Assembly: GCA_014802435.1 (NCBI GenBank)
Contig: JAAVCG010000005.1
Span: forward strand, 62,001-126,000
Direction: 5' to 3'
Length of the DNA: 64,000 nt
Source: Bacteroides sp.
GTDB taxonomy: Bacteria > Bacteroidota > Bacteroidia > Bacteroidales > Muribaculaceae
A program made the position numbers and the translations under genes. Positions 27,511 through 36,983 of this stretch are shown piece by piece (positions within the stretch are counted from its first letter, which is position 1; every line of letters starts with the position of its first letter). Under the pieces are notes generated by a model, which saw only the letters and a list, made by a program, of their open reading frames with translations, did not search any database and was not told the DNA's origin.

Positions 27511-28064
27511 AAGGGTTCGTAGCCTTCGTAGTAATATGACTGTTCTATGCCGTGGAATATGACATCGCGGTTCATGGTATCGTCGCTGAGAGCCCCTTGT
27601 AGTAACGTCCTTAGTTCAAGGTCATTTATAGGGCTTCGCTCCATTGCCGACATGTAATCTTCACGGCTTATTTTGTGCCAGTCTATCACTTTTCCGAGAG
27701 CATCCAAGAGCATCATGTCAAGCCAGATGCGTGTAGCACGTCCATTCCCTTCCATGAATGGATGTGCTACACGCATCTCGACATATTTGGCGATAATCTC
27801 CTCAAAACTTCCCTGAGGCATTTTTTCTATTGCCTCAAGAGCGGGCACCAGATAGAGTGAGTTAACAAACCGAAATCCACCATTTGAGATATTAAGACTC
27901 CTGATTTGACCCGCAAAGGGGTAGAGGCCATCAAAAAGAGCAGCATGAATACTTTGTAGGCCTTTGACTGTGCCTACTTCCAAATCATATACTTTCTTTG
28001 ACGCAAAGAGTTCTTTGGCCTTTTCAAGACTTTTAGAGTCTATTTCATGTTGTCTAAGTCTCAT
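27507..28064 (-). CDS. Fic domain protein with C-terminal inhibitory helix (class III type)
   Basis: 185 residues. The Fic motif [12 protein letters not shown] lies near residues 98-109 with the catalytic His; the flap region includes [11 protein letters not shown]. The C-terminus [14 protein letters not shown] contains SYYYEG, fitting the (S/T)xxxE(G/N) inhibitory motif that class III Fic proteins such as NmFic place on a C-terminal helix. By family it would AMPylate proteins and be self-inhibited. No FicA antitoxin partner is needed in this class and none is adjacent. Confidence 0.88.
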   Translation of the reverse strand: MRLRQHEIDSKSLEKAKELFASKKVYDLEVGTVKGLQSIHAALFDGLYPFAGQIRSLNISNGGFRFVNSLYLVPALEAIEKMPQGSFEEIIAKYVEMRVAHPFMEGNGRATRIWLDMMLLDALGKVIDWHKISREDYMSAMERSPINDLELRTLLQGALSDDTMNRDVIFHGIEQSYYYEGYEPF

Positions 28065-28085
28065 AAGTATGGAATGTTGGGCGGA

Positions 28086-29621
28086 TTAGAAGGGGGCGGG
28101 GGTTGAATCGGGGGAGAGGTCAGCGGAACCGCCGGCAAACGGGTCGGCACCTAAGGCTGCGCCCGGGTCGGCATTGAGCGCGGAGGCGGCGGTTGAGGCG
28201 GAGAATTCCGCCGGGTTGTCGCTCCAGTTCTCAAAGCGGGCATATTTGGCGCGGAAGCGAAGTTTGACGTCGCCAACGGCACCTGAACGGTGTTTGGCAA
28301 TGATAAATTCGGCCAATCCGCGCTTATCGGTAGCTTCATCATAGGCCGCCCCATGGAGATAATATTCCGGACGATGGATAAAGCAGACAATGTCGGCATC
28401 CTGTTCGATGGCGCCGGATTCGCGGAGGTCACTGAGCTGAGGACGCTTATCTTCCGAGCGCGATTCAACGGAGCGGTTGAGCTGTGAAAGAGCCACGATA
28501 GGTATGTTCAGTTCCTTGGCCAATTCCTTGAGCGAGCGGGAAATCATTGATACTTCCTGTTCGCGAGAGCCGAACCTCATGCCCGAGGCATTCATTAGCT
28601 GAAGATAGTCAATCACGATAAATTCCACTCCTTTTTCTCTCACCAGTCGGCGGGCTTTGGTGCGCAATTCAAGGATTGACAAACCGGGGGAGTCATCAAT
28701 GAAGATGGGGGCGGAGTAGAGGCCCTTGATGCGAGTCATCAGCTGCTGCCATTCCATTTCACTCAGGCGTCCGGACTTGATTTTTTCACCTTCAATTTCG
28801 CAGACATTCTGTATCAGACGGTTGACGAGCTGCAACTTCGACATTTCAAGGGAGAAGACTGCCACGTGAGTACCATAATTGACAGCCATGTTCTTACACA
28901 TTGACAGCACCATTGCCGTCTTACCCATTGCCGGACGGGCAGCAATGATTATCAGGTCAGAGTTTTGCCATCCGGAGGTCATCTTGTCCAGTTCGGCATA
29001 ACCGGAGCTGAGGCCGCTGAGACCCGTCTCGCGGTTTGCTGCCGTCTGGATGCTTTCAATGGCCTGAGAGATTACGGGGTCAATCTGAACCACTTCTTTT
29101 TTGACATTGCGCTGGCTCAGTTGAAAGAGCTGACCCTCGGCCTGTTGAAGCACATCATCAACGTCCAGACTGGAATCATAGGCGTTATTGGTCACGTTTG
29201 AGGCAAAGGTTATCAGCTCGCGGGCCAAATATTGCTGGGCAAGAATTCGCGCGTGCCATTCAATATTTGCGGCTGAGGCTACCCGTGATGTCAGTTCGGC
29301 AATGAAGGGCACTCCGCCAACTTCGTCAAGGGTGTTATCTTGGCGCAGCTGGTCTGTAACCGTCAGCATATCAATGGGATATTGCGCAGTGCCGAGCGAT
29401 TGGATTGCCGAGTAAATCTTCTGATGGGCCGGTTCATAGAAAGTTTCCGGGCGCAGGAGGTCACAGACGGCCGGGAAGGCATCCTTCTCAAGCATCAAGG
29501 CGCCGAGAACTGCTTCTTCAACGTCTTTATCATGGGGCGGAATCCGACCTCCTATTTCTTGATTTTGAATGTGTTGAGGTTTATTGCGTCCGCCGGAGCG
29601 GTTATTGTCAAACTGGGGCAT
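28086..29621 (-). CDS. dnaB: Replicative DNA helicase DnaB
   Basis: 511 residues without an intein. N-terminal DnaB domain (PPHDKDVEEAVLGALMLEKD), then the RecA-like ATPase with Walker A ARPAMGKTAMVLSM, the KSGRLSEMEWQQLM region and Walker B IVIDYLQLM, followed by REQEVSMISRSLKELAKEL. The last ~45 residues are a low-complexity Ala/Pro/Asp tail. It unwinds DNA at the replication fork. The start overlaps the stop of the GldB-like gene by 14 bp. Confidence 0.95.
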   Translation of the reverse strand: MPQFDNNRSGGRNKPQHIQNQEIGGRIPPHDKDVEEAVLGALMLEKDAFPAVCDLLRPETFYEPAHQKIYSAIQSLGTAQYPIDMLTVTDQLRQDNTLDEVGGVPFIAELTSRVASAANIEWHARILAQQYLARELITFASNVTNNAYDSSLDVDDVLQQAEGQLFQLSQRNVKKEVVQIDPVISQAIESIQTAANRETGLSGLSSGYAELDKMTSGWQNSDLIIIAARPAMGKTAMVLSMCKNMAVNYGTHVAVFSLEMSKLQLVNRLIQNVCEIEGEKIKSGRLSEMEWQQLMTRIKGLYSAPIFIDDSPGLSILELRTKARRLVREKGVEFIVIDYLQLMNASGMRFGSREQEVSMISRSLKELAKELNIPIVALSQLNRSVESRSEDKRPQLSDLRESGAIEQDADIVCFIHRPEYYLHGAAYDEATDKRGLAEFIIAKHRSGAVGDVKLRFRAKYARFENWSDNPAEFSASTAASALNADPGAALGADPFAGGSADLSPDSTPAPF

Positions 29622-30468
29622 ATTCTGATTTTATAAGGGTTTGATTGTCATTGTAAAGCTTATTTTCAAGAATGGCGCGAGGCGAGTCGCCGGTCTTCTT
29701 GCAGTAGGCGCGAACAATTTTAACTGCCAGGAAAAGTGCGGCCTGTCCCGGAGCGTTCCCGCTGAGCAGATTGGAATTGGCCGCCGGCAAGAGCAACCGC
29801 TCCGAGAGCTGGGAATCCGTTGTGTAGAGCATATCGCGGCTCAGCATTGTCTTCCAAAGGTTTGCCTCATTTTCCATGCACCATTGCAATTCTTCCGCCG
29901 TAAAGCCCAAGAGGGTGGAGTCCGGGGCCTGCATCCGCTCATTGGCCGATTCGAGGAGGGCTCCTTCATAGAGCATACGGTTAAGCAGAGTGGGTGATGC
30001 GCCGAACTCGGCGGGGAAAAGTGACGCCATGCGTGCCTGCATTACTTCTATCGGCAGGCGCTCAATGGTTTTGCGATGGCGCAGATAGCTGGGAAATGCG
30101 CCTTTGTAGCCCGGATAGTCCTGACCGAGATAATGGTTTAGCCCGATGTAAATATGTCCGCCGGGCGCCGTAATCACGCTCTGGCGGTATGGGATGATTA
30201 CCCCATAGAGTGTTACTCCGCTTTCAGGGTCAAGGGCGCGCCCCAGTTCGAGCTCAACGGAGTCAAGCGGCGGGAGCAGTCGCTTGACGTCGGCGCTGAA
30301 TAATGAATCGGCATAAGGAGAGAGCGGCCCTATGATTGAGGTCAGTTCCGTCATGGCTTCCTCGTCAGGCGGAAGTATGAGCTGAGGAGCGGTTGGCGGC
30401 TCTTTTTTGCATCCCAAAAGGAGCATCAGGAGCAAAAAAAGTGGATAGATTGGCAGTTTTCTTGGCAT
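29608..30468 (-). CDS. GldB-like lipoprotein
   Basis: 286 residues from the ATG at 30468. Lipobox LLLG-Cys near residue 19. The segment HIYIGLNHYLGQDYPGYKG with the following FPSYLRHRKT and the C-terminal helices resemble the GldB-related family of Bacteroidota, found also in non-gliding gut species where the role is unclear. It sits upstream of dnaB. The family call rests on remembered motifs only. Confidence 0.55.
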   Translation of the reverse strand: MPRKLPIYPLFLLLMLLLGCKKEPPTAPQLILPPDEEAMTELTSIIGPLSPYADSLFSADVKRLLPPLDSVELELGRALDPESGVTLYGVIIPYRQSVITAPGGHIYIGLNHYLGQDYPGYKGAFPSYLRHRKTIERLPIEVMQARMASLFPAEFGASPTLLNRMLYEGALLESANERMQAPDSTLLGFTAEELQWCMENEANLWKTMLSRDMLYTTDSQLSERLLLPAANSNLLSGNAPGQAALFLAVKIVRAYCKKTGDSPRAILENKLYNDNQTLIKSEYAPV

Positions 30469-30563
30469 TTTTGTCAAAATTATTGTTTTTTCAGGTGCAA
30501 AGATAGCATTTTAACCGCCAAAAATGATTAAATTTGCACAACTTTTTTAAACATTTTGTAAAC

Positions 30564-31640
30564 ATGAAGCCAAACAGGCGCTTTTTAGCATATATTTTTC
30601 TACTGATTTCCGTCATTTTCGGAGCCAAAGCAAAGACTTTTACCGTTGTGCTTGACCCGGGACATGGCGGCAAGGACTATGGTGCCGTTGGTGCCATCAC
30701 CAATGAGAAGACGATTAATCTTGATGTGGCTCTTGAGGTGCGTCGCCTTTTGGCCGATTCTCCTGACTTGAAAATCATCATGACCCGCTCGGATGACCGC
30801 TTCATTGCCCTTCAGGAACGTGCCGCGATAGCTAATCGCAATCATGGCGACCTCTTTATCAGCATCCATGTTAACTCAGTAGCCAACACTAACCGAAACC
30901 GCACCACGGTTCGCGGCGCTTCGGTCTATGCCCTTGGACTCCATCGCTCGGAATCAAACCTCGAAGTGGCCAAGCGTGAAAACTCCGTAATGGAGCTTGA
31001 ATCGGATTATACCACCCGTTATCAGGGTTTTGACCCTAACAGCACTGAAAGCTACATTATCTTTGAGCTGAGCCAGAATAAGCACCTTGACCATAGTATC
31101 AGTTTTGCCGAGATGGCTCAAAACGAGCTGGTGACCACTGCCGGACGCGCTGACCGCGGGGTGCTCCAGGCCGGATTCTGGGTTCTTCATGCGTCGGCCA
31201 TGCCTGCCGTGCTGATTGAGCTTGATTTTATTTGTAACCCTACTGTTGAAAAATATCTCAACTCCGTCAAGGGCAAGAAGGAAATGGCTCGCGCTATCGC
31301 CAATGCCATCACTCAATATGCAGGCATTCAAAAATCCGCAGTCCCCGCCTTAGCCGAGCCTAAGCCTGATGATACTCCCGTTCCGGAGGTCAATAGCGAG
31401 CAGGAGAGCAATGTGGTCACCTATCGGGTGCAATTCTTGGCCTCGGACCGCAAGTTAAGCGCCGCCTCGTTTAAGGGACTGGAAAATGTTGAGTCTTATC
31501 GCCATGGAGGCATGATTAAGTACACCAGCGGCGGCGACTTCAAAACAGAGGCTGAAGCCGAAAGTTATGCTGCCAAGGTTCGCCGGAAATTTCCTCAGGC
31601 TTTCGTTATCAAATGGCTTAACGGAACCCGCATTGAATAA
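30564..31640 (+). CDS. N-acetylmuramoyl-L-alanine amidase with C-terminal SPOR-like region
   Basis: 358 residues from the ATG 30564 (MKPNRRFLAYIFLLISVIFG, signal peptide). Amidase_3 catalytic domain: VVLDPGHGGKDYGAVG with zinc His, later DLFISIHVNS and the catalytic Glu in AVLIELDF. The last ~80 residues (VTYRVQFLASDRKLS ... AYAAKVRRKFPQAFVIKW type) look like a SPOR peptidoglycan-binding domain. It cleaves the amide between MurNAc and stem peptide during cell separation. Followed closely by an MCE gene. Confidence 0.9.
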   Translation: MKPNRRFLAYIFLLISVIFGAKAKTFTVVLDPGHGGKDYGAVGAITNEKTINLDVALEVRRLLADSPDLKIIMTRSDDRFIALQERAAIANRNHGDLFISIHVNSVANTNRNRTTVRGASVYALGLHRSESNLEVAKRENSVMELESDYTTRYQGFDPNSTESYIIFELSQNKHLDHSISFAEMAQNELVTTAGRADRGVLQAGFWVLHASAMPAVLIELDFICNPTVEKYLNSVKGKKEMARAIANAITQYAGIQKSAVPALAEPKPDDTPVPEVNSEQESNVVTYRVQFLASDRKLSAASFKGLENVESYRHGGMIKYTSGGDFKTEAEAESYAAKVRRKFPQAFVIKWLNGTRIE

Positions 31641-31664
31641 GAAAATTAACGTAATCAACTATTT

Positions 31665-32546
31665 ATGAAATCCAAGAAGCTCCTCTACATTGGCATCTCT
31701 GCCGTTGTCGCACTGCTGATTCTCTTTGTCGGCATTAATTATTTGAAGGGTATCAACCTGTTTCATACCTCCAACTATTATTTTGTCAGCTACGAGTCTG
31801 TAACCGGCCTTAACGTTTCCGCTCCCGTAACTGCCAACGGATTCAAGGTGGGGCAGGTCAGAGAGATGCATTATGAATATGATAATCCCGGCCACGTTAT
31901 GGTTGAGCTGGCTCTTGACAAGGAACTCAAAGTGACGGAAGGCACTGTTGCCGTGCTCGGCTCAGACCTTCTCGGCACCGCCACTATTATTCTTGAAATG
32001 CCCAAGTCCACGGATTATGTCGCCGTAGGCTCCAAGCTTCCCGGCAAGATTTCAGGCGGACTGATGGATAATCTCCAGGCAGACCTGATGCCGGTGCTCC
32101 CCAAGGTTGACTCGCTCATTAACGCGCTGACCCGGGTGGTTACAGACCCCTCGCTCTCTGCGGCCCTCGGACGCCTCGATGCTATTTCTGCTGACTTGAG
32201 TGTGCTTTCCGCTAATCTGGCGGCTTCTACCAAGCCGCTGCCCGCAGTGGTTAATAAGGCGTCGGCTACTATGGAGAATCTTTCAGTGATGTCAACTCGC
32301 CTTGACTCTCTTTCAGCCACTCTGAATCATCTGCCGCTCAATGAAACTATGGATAATGTGGAAGCCATTTCCGCCAATCTCAAGCAGTTGACGGCTCAAC
32401 TTCAGCAACCGAATTCAACTCTCGGTCTCTTGCTCAATGACCGTGGGCTCTATGATAACCTGAATGCCACGGTCAACTCGCTTGACTCTCTCTTGGTCGA
32501 CGTTAAGGCTAACCCCAAGCGTTATATTAACATCAAGGTGTTCTGA
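31665..32546 (+). CDS. MCE/MlaD family lipid transport protein
   Basis: 293 residues. One N-terminal membrane segment (about 7-24), then an MCE domain (SYESVTGLNVSAPVTANGFK, VGQVREMHYE; about 38-120), then a long helical region with repeated LDSL/LSANL patterns. By family it carries phospholipids between membranes; partner MlaE/MlaF genes are not in this window. The stop overlaps the next start (TGATG). Confidence 0.88.
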   Translation: MKSKKLLYIGISAVVALLILFVGINYLKGINLFHTSNYYFVSYESVTGLNVSAPVTANGFKVGQVREMHYEYDNPGHVMVELALDKELKVTEGTVAVLGSDLLGTATIILEMPKSTDYVAVGSKLPGKISGGLMDNLQADLMPVLPKVDSLINALTRVVTDPSLSAALGRLDAISADLSVLSANLAASTKPLPAVVNKASATMENLSVMSTRLDSLSATLNHLPLNETMDNVEAISANLKQLTAQLQQPNSTLGLLLNDRGLYDNLNATVNSLDSLLVDVKANPKRYINIKVF

Positions 32547-33367
32547 TGAAGAGACGATTCAGGGCAGCATTGGCAATGTTTGTGGTGGCACTCGCCGCGA
32601 GAGCCTCCGAGCCTTTGCGCCCCGTTTCGTCAACCTGGACCCTTGAGGCGGGTGGGGCGCAGATTGCCGATACTTATCTGACTCCGCTCAAGTATTCCGG
32701 AATGCATCTTGGCCTGGGCTATGAACGCGCTCAGGCCATGCGTTTTAATCCTCGGCATTGGGTTAACTCGCTCCGTTTCTCCTTTGAGTTTGACCGGGCA
32801 AAGAATCCGTCCGGCAACTCTACGATGTATTCCGCCGGGATTTCCGCCGGATGGTCAATGCTACATACGTGGCGTTTGCCCTATGGGATAGGCCTTGCAT
32901 TTGGCGGCGCGGCTGACGCTGACCTCGGGGCATTGCTCCTTGCGCGTAACAGCAATAATCCCGCTCAGGCGCGGGCATCCCTGACCCTGAGTCCTCAGGT
33001 CTCAGCTTATTGGCGCAAAGGCATCTGGGGAGTGGGCGCACGGCTCCGGACTCCTCTGTTAGGCGTTTTTTTCTCGCCTGATTATGGCGAGCTGTATTAT
33101 GAGATTTCATTAGGTAATCATAGCGATTTGGTCCATTTTGCCTGGCCCGGTTCTTATAGGCGGTGCTGTGGCGAGGCATTTGTTGACATTCGGCCCGGTG
33201 CGACGGCCATTCGCCTGGGTTATCGTGCCGATTTACTGTCATTTTACGCTAACGGATTGACCGGCAGAATGTTGACTAATAGCGTCATTATTGGCGTTAA
33301 TTGCGATTTTCTTTCCGTAGACCCCCGAAAAAAGTATGATGCAGAGATTATTACCGCTAATTATTAG
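32546..33367 (+). CDS. DUF3316-like outer membrane protein
   Basis: 273 residues with a signal peptide (about 1-20, ending AARAS). The rest is β-rich with alternating polar and hydrophobic residues, Gly/Tyr-rich strands and RFSFEFDRAKNPSGNSTMYS, consistent with a small outer-membrane barrel of the DUF3316 type often found near MCE genes in Bacteroidales. Overlaps the S41 protease gene by 32 bp. Confidence 0.6.
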   Translation: MKRRFRAALAMFVVALAARASEPLRPVSSTWTLEAGGAQIADTYLTPLKYSGMHLGLGYERAQAMRFNPRHWVNSLRFSFEFDRAKNPSGNSTMYSAGISAGWSMLHTWRLPYGIGLAFGGAADADLGALLLARNSNNPAQARASLTLSPQVSAYWRKGIWGVGARLRTPLLGVFFSPDYGELYYEISLGNHSDLVHFAWPGSYRRCCGEAFVDIRPGATAIRLGYRADLLSFYANGLTGRMLTNSVIIGVNCDFLSVDPRKKYDAEIITANY

Positions 33368-34352
33368 TTGTCTTCTCCTGCTGCTTACGGGGTGTCACCC
33401 CATCGAGGAGTATGAGCAAAACAATGAGGGCGATTTCATTGCCCTTTGGACCTCCATTGACGAGCATTATTGCTTTTTTGAGGAGAAGGGCGTTGACTGG
33501 GAAGAAGTGCGCAGCAGATACCAGCCTAAAGTGAGCAATAAAATGACGCGTCGGGAGTTTTTCCGCGTGTGTGCCGATATGGTCAACGAACTCAAGGATG
33601 GTCACACCAATCTCAGCTCCGGGTTTGAAACCAGCTATTACAGGAAATGGTGGAGCGACTATCCGGAAAACTATATTGAACGCCTGATTGAGGAGAATTA
33701 TTTTCACTTTAATTATAAGCAGTTAGGCTCCGTGATTTACGGCATTTTGCCCGAGGGCAACGTTGGATATATCCATATATCTTCATTTCAAACGGCCTTG
33801 GGTGACGGAAACATCGACTGGATTCTTGCCGATTTGGCTCTATGTAACGGCCTGGTCATTGACGTCAGAAACAATGGCGGAGGCAACATGAGCAATGCCG
33901 AGACCTGGGCTCGCCATTTCATCCGCGGGAAGACGCGCGCGGGTTATATGATTCATAAAACCGGCCCGGGACATAACGATTTTTCCGAGCCCTTTGAGTT
34001 CAGTTATGAGCCCGTTGCCGCGCCTCATATAGTCTGGGAGAAGCCCGTAGTGTTGCTGACTAACAGGTCGACTTTTTCGGCGGCCAACTTCTTTACGTCA
34101 GTGATGCGTTCTCAACCTCAGGTGATTCATTGCGGCGCAACTACCGGAGGCGGCTCCGGAATGCCGGCGAGTTATGAAATGCCCGGAGGATGGTCAATTC
34201 GCATGAGTGCCGTTTCCGTGCTTGACTCCAAGGGAGAGATTACCGAGCCGGGGATTGCTCCTCCGCGACGCTATGAAGTGGACATGAACATGGACGATGC
34301 CTTCCGGGGGCGTGACACAATGCTTGATTTTGCTGTAAGTATAATAAAATGA
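33336..34352 (+). CDS. S41 family peptidase, lipoprotein
   Basis: 338 residues, lipobox LLTG-Cys at about residue 20. The tail-specific protease core shows GLVIDVRNNGGGNMSNAE and VLLTNRSTFSAANFFTSVM, where the Ser in STFSAANFF corresponds to the S41 catalytic serine. No separate PDZ domain is obvious. It probably acts in the periplasm or on an outer-membrane lipid anchor. Overlaps both neighbours, so it is co-transcribed with the ABC importer. Confidence 0.85.
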   Translation: MMQRLLPLIISCLLLLLTGCHPIEEYEQNNEGDFIALWTSIDEHYCFFEEKGVDWEEVRSRYQPKVSNKMTRREFFRVCADMVNELKDGHTNLSSGFETSYYRKWWSDYPENYIERLIEENYFHFNYKQLGSVIYGILPEGNVGYIHISSFQTALGDGNIDWILADLALCNGLVIDVRNNGGGNMSNAETWARHFIRGKTRAGYMIHKTGPGHNDFSEPFEFSYEPVAAPHIVWEKPVVLLTNRSTFSAANFFTSVMRSQPQVIHCGATTGGGSGMPASYEMPGGWSIRMSAVSVLDSKGEITEPGIAPPRRYEVDMNMDDAFRGRDTMLDFAVSIIK

Positions 34353-35344
34353 AACATTTAATTGCCTGTATTTTCGTTATTATCGGTTTAACCGGATGTG
34401 TGCGCACCGGTAATCAGCCGGCGCCGGAAGCCTTTAAGGAAGTTTTCTTTGAGCCTCAGCATGCTGATGGATTCCGCGTTCTGCGCTCCGGCAGTCAGCT
34501 GATGCTTGAGGTTTATAGTCCTGACACAGCAAGGATAGTGATTCCCGAGGGAGGCTTTCAGCGGATAGTCTGCATGTCGTCAACTTATGTTGCTCATCTC
34601 GAGGCTGCCGGGCGACTGGATCGCCTCGTTGGCGCGTCTTCGCCTCAGTATATCAGCTCTGAGCGCGTAAAGGAAATGTCGGTCCCTGATGTTGGTTATG
34701 ATGGCGCGATGAATTATGAGCAGCTCCTTGCTGTCAAGCCGGAACTGGTGATGCTCTATGGCATTGGCGGACCGTCGTCAATCGAGGGTAAGCTCAAGGA
34801 GCTTGACGTTCCATATGTCTATATTTCAGATTTTGAGGAGCAATCGCCCCTCGGACGCGCCGAATGGGTTGTTGCCACCGGGGCATTAGTGGGCGAGGAT
34901 ATGAGGCCGATGGTTGATTCGGTGACTGCGGCTTATCGGCCGACGGCGGTTGAGCCGGTTAATGTTATGATAAATGCGCCCTATAGTGGTTCATGGTTTA
35001 TACCCGGGCGTGACGGCTACATGGCTCAGCTGCTTCATGACAGCGGGGCACGGCTGATGGTTGATGAGCCGGAGGGAGTGGAGAGCAAACCGATTGATTC
35101 GGAGCAGGCTCTTTATGCGCTCTCTCAGGCGCGGGTATGGCTCTGTCCGGGTGCGTCGACCTCGCTCGCCGAGTTGAAGTTGGCTGTGCCCAAGGCTCGC
35201 TTTTCCGGTGATGTCTGGAATCAAACCTCTCGCTTCTATGAGGATGGGTCCATTCGTCCTGATTCAGTGCTTGGCGAGTTGAAGATGATTATGCAGGGCA
35301 ACGCTACTGCTGATTCTCTGCGTTATTTCTATCGGCTGAAATGA
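34349..35344 (+). CDS. ABC importer substrate-binding lipoprotein (BtuF/FecB type)
   Basis: 331 residues, lipobox LTG-Cys near 17. A periplasmic-binding fold (PF01497 type) is shown by RIVCMSSTYVAHLEAAG, PDVGYDGAMNYEQLLAVKPE, LVMLYG and VPYVYISDFEEQSPLGRAEW. It binds a metal chelate: cobalamin, heme or siderophore. With the permease and ATPase that follow (overlaps of 4 bp) it forms a complete importer; the exact substrate cannot be read from sequence. Confidence 0.88.
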   Translation: MKHLIACIFVIIGLTGCVRTGNQPAPEAFKEVFFEPQHADGFRVLRSGSQLMLEVYSPDTARIVIPEGGFQRIVCMSSTYVAHLEAAGRLDRLVGASSPQYISSERVKEMSVPDVGYDGAMNYEQLLAVKPELVMLYGIGGPSSIEGKLKELDVPYVYISDFEEQSPLGRAEWVVATGALVGEDMRPMVDSVTAAYRPTAVEPVNVMINAPYSGSWFIPGRDGYMAQLLHDSGARLMVDEPEGVESKPIDSEQALYALSQARVWLCPGASTSLAELKLAVPKARFSGDVWNQTSRFYEDGSIRPDSVLGELKMIMQGNATADSLRYFYRLK

Positions 35345-36276
35345 AGAGTAAGCTCCTGTTTTTGCTGTTGCTTCTGCTAACTCTGGCCTTGCAGTTTGCC
35401 GAGCTTATTTTCGGTTCGGTTTCAATTCCATGGAATGAGCTTTTTTTAGCGGAGAATGCCCCCATAGTCATTGATATCAGATTATTAAAGATGATAGTTG
35501 CAGTGATTGCGGGAGTGGCATTGAGTGTCAGCGGCCTGCAGATGCAGACTCTGTTTTCAAATCCGTTGGCCGGCCCTTATGTGCTTGGTTTGAGCTCCGG
35601 TGCATCATTAGGAGTGGCCCTGGTTCTTCTTGGCGGGGCTGTTGGTCCGTTGGGCATTGCCGGTGCGGCGCTTTGCGGCAGCGGAGTGGTCATGTTGCTC
35701 CTTTTGGGGGTAAACTCGCGGGTGAGAGACGGAATGTCGTTGTTGATTTTGGGCATCATGTTCTCGTCTGCTGTGGGCGCTATAGTTCAGATTTTGCAGT
35801 TCTTAAGTCGCGAATCGGCCTTGAAAAGTTATGTTGTCTGGACCATGGGTTCGCTTGGCGAGGTTACGTGGCCTCAGCTTTGGATTCTTGCCGGAATCAT
35901 AGTCATTGGGTTGATTATTGCCGTCGTGACCGTCAAGGACCTGAATCTGATGATGTTTGGTCCGGTGTTGGCACGCTCCATGGGCCTGGATTTGCGTCGG
36001 AGTCGCGCCCTCATTTTGTTGTCGACTACACTGTTAGCCGGTGGAATTACGGCTTTTTGCGGCCCTATAGGATTCATCGGGATGGCCGTGCCTCACATTG
36101 CCCGCGGATTGTTCCGGTCAGCTGATAGCCGCATCCTCTTGCCCGCTTCTGCTCTGTTAGGCGCCGACATTCTCTTGGCGTGTGACCTGATTTCCCGCTT
36201 GTTTGTATTACCGATTAATTCTATCACCTCACTGGTTGGTATTCCGGTGGTTATTTACGTTATTTTGCGCAAATGA
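35341..36276 (+). CDS. FecCD/BtuC-type ABC permease
   Basis: 311 residues with about 9-10 membrane segments. Typical motifs: RLLKMIVAVIAGVALSVSGL, QTLFSNPLAGPYVLGLSSGA (FxNPLAdPyiLGiSsGA) and CGPIGFIGMAVPHIARGLF, the site that contacts the ATPase. Pairs with the ATPase at 36273. Confidence 0.92.
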   Translation: MKSKLLFLLLLLLTLALQFAELIFGSVSIPWNELFLAENAPIVIDIRLLKMIVAVIAGVALSVSGLQMQTLFSNPLAGPYVLGLSSGASLGVALVLLGGAVGPLGIAGAALCGSGVVMLLLLGVNSRVRDGMSLLILGIMFSSAVGAIVQILQFLSRESALKSYVVWTMGSLGEVTWPQLWILAGIIVIGLIIAVVTVKDLNLMMFGPVLARSMGLDLRRSRALILLSTTLLAGGITAFCGPIGFIGMAVPHIARGLFRSADSRILLPASALLGADILLACDLISRLFVLPINSITSLVGIPVVIYVILRK

Positions 36277-36983
36277 TTAATCTTAAGGATGTTACTATAG
36301 GTTATAAGGGAGGGACTCCACTGCTGCTCAATCAGAGCTGTGAGATTCCTGACGTGACTCTTACGGCCCTGATTGGAAGGAATGGAAGCGGGAAGTCAAC
36401 TTTATTGCGAGCCCTGTGTGGCAGTCAGCCCTTGCTGTCAGGTGAAATTCTGCTGAATGGCATGAATCCGGCCCGTTCAACTGCCGCTGAGCTCGCTTCA
36501 CGGCTGAGCATCGTGACCACCGGGAGAGTCAATGCCCGACATATGACGGCACGGCAACTCGTGGAGATGGGCCGAGCACCGCTGACCGGCCTCTTCGGGC
36601 GGATGCACCGGAGGGATTATGAGGCGGTAGAAAAGGCGTTGGAAAGAGTAGGGCTGAGTGAGTTGGCTGATCGGGAAATCTCCGGCCTTTCAGATGGCGA
36701 ACATCAGAGGCTGATGATTGCGCGCGCCTTGGCTCAGGACACTCCGATTATTCTGCTTGACGAGCCAACGGGATTTCTTGATGTGCCTAACCGAAAGGCA
36801 GTGACGGCACTCCTCCGTGACTTGGCTCATAATCAGGGGAAAACCATTCTTTACTCAACACATGAGCTGGAATTAGCCATGCAATCGGCTGACTTGATTC
36901 TCCATATCTCGCGCCCGAATCTATATCTCGGCACTCCGCGAGAGATTGAGCAGTCAGCGGCTTTTATTGCTGATTTTGAGTGA
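36273..36983 (+). CDS. FecE/BtuD-type ABC ATPase
   Basis: 236 residues. Walker A GRNGSGKSTLLRAL, signature LSDGEHQRLMIARALAQ, Walker B IILLDEPTGFLDVP and the H-loop STHE are present. Energises the BtuC-type permease. Its 3' end overlaps the convergent glycosyltransferase gene by 30 bp. Confidence 0.92.
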   Translation: MINLKDVTIGYKGGTPLLLNQSCEIPDVTLTALIGRNGSGKSTLLRALCGSQPLLSGEILLNGMNPARSTAAELASRLSIVTTGRVNARHMTARQLVEMGRAPLTGLFGRMHRRDYEAVEKALERVGLSELADREISGLSDGEHQRLMIARALAQDTPIILLDEPTGFLDVPNRKAVTALLRDLAHNQGKTILYSTHELELAMQSADLILHISRPNLYLGTPREIEQSAAFIADFE

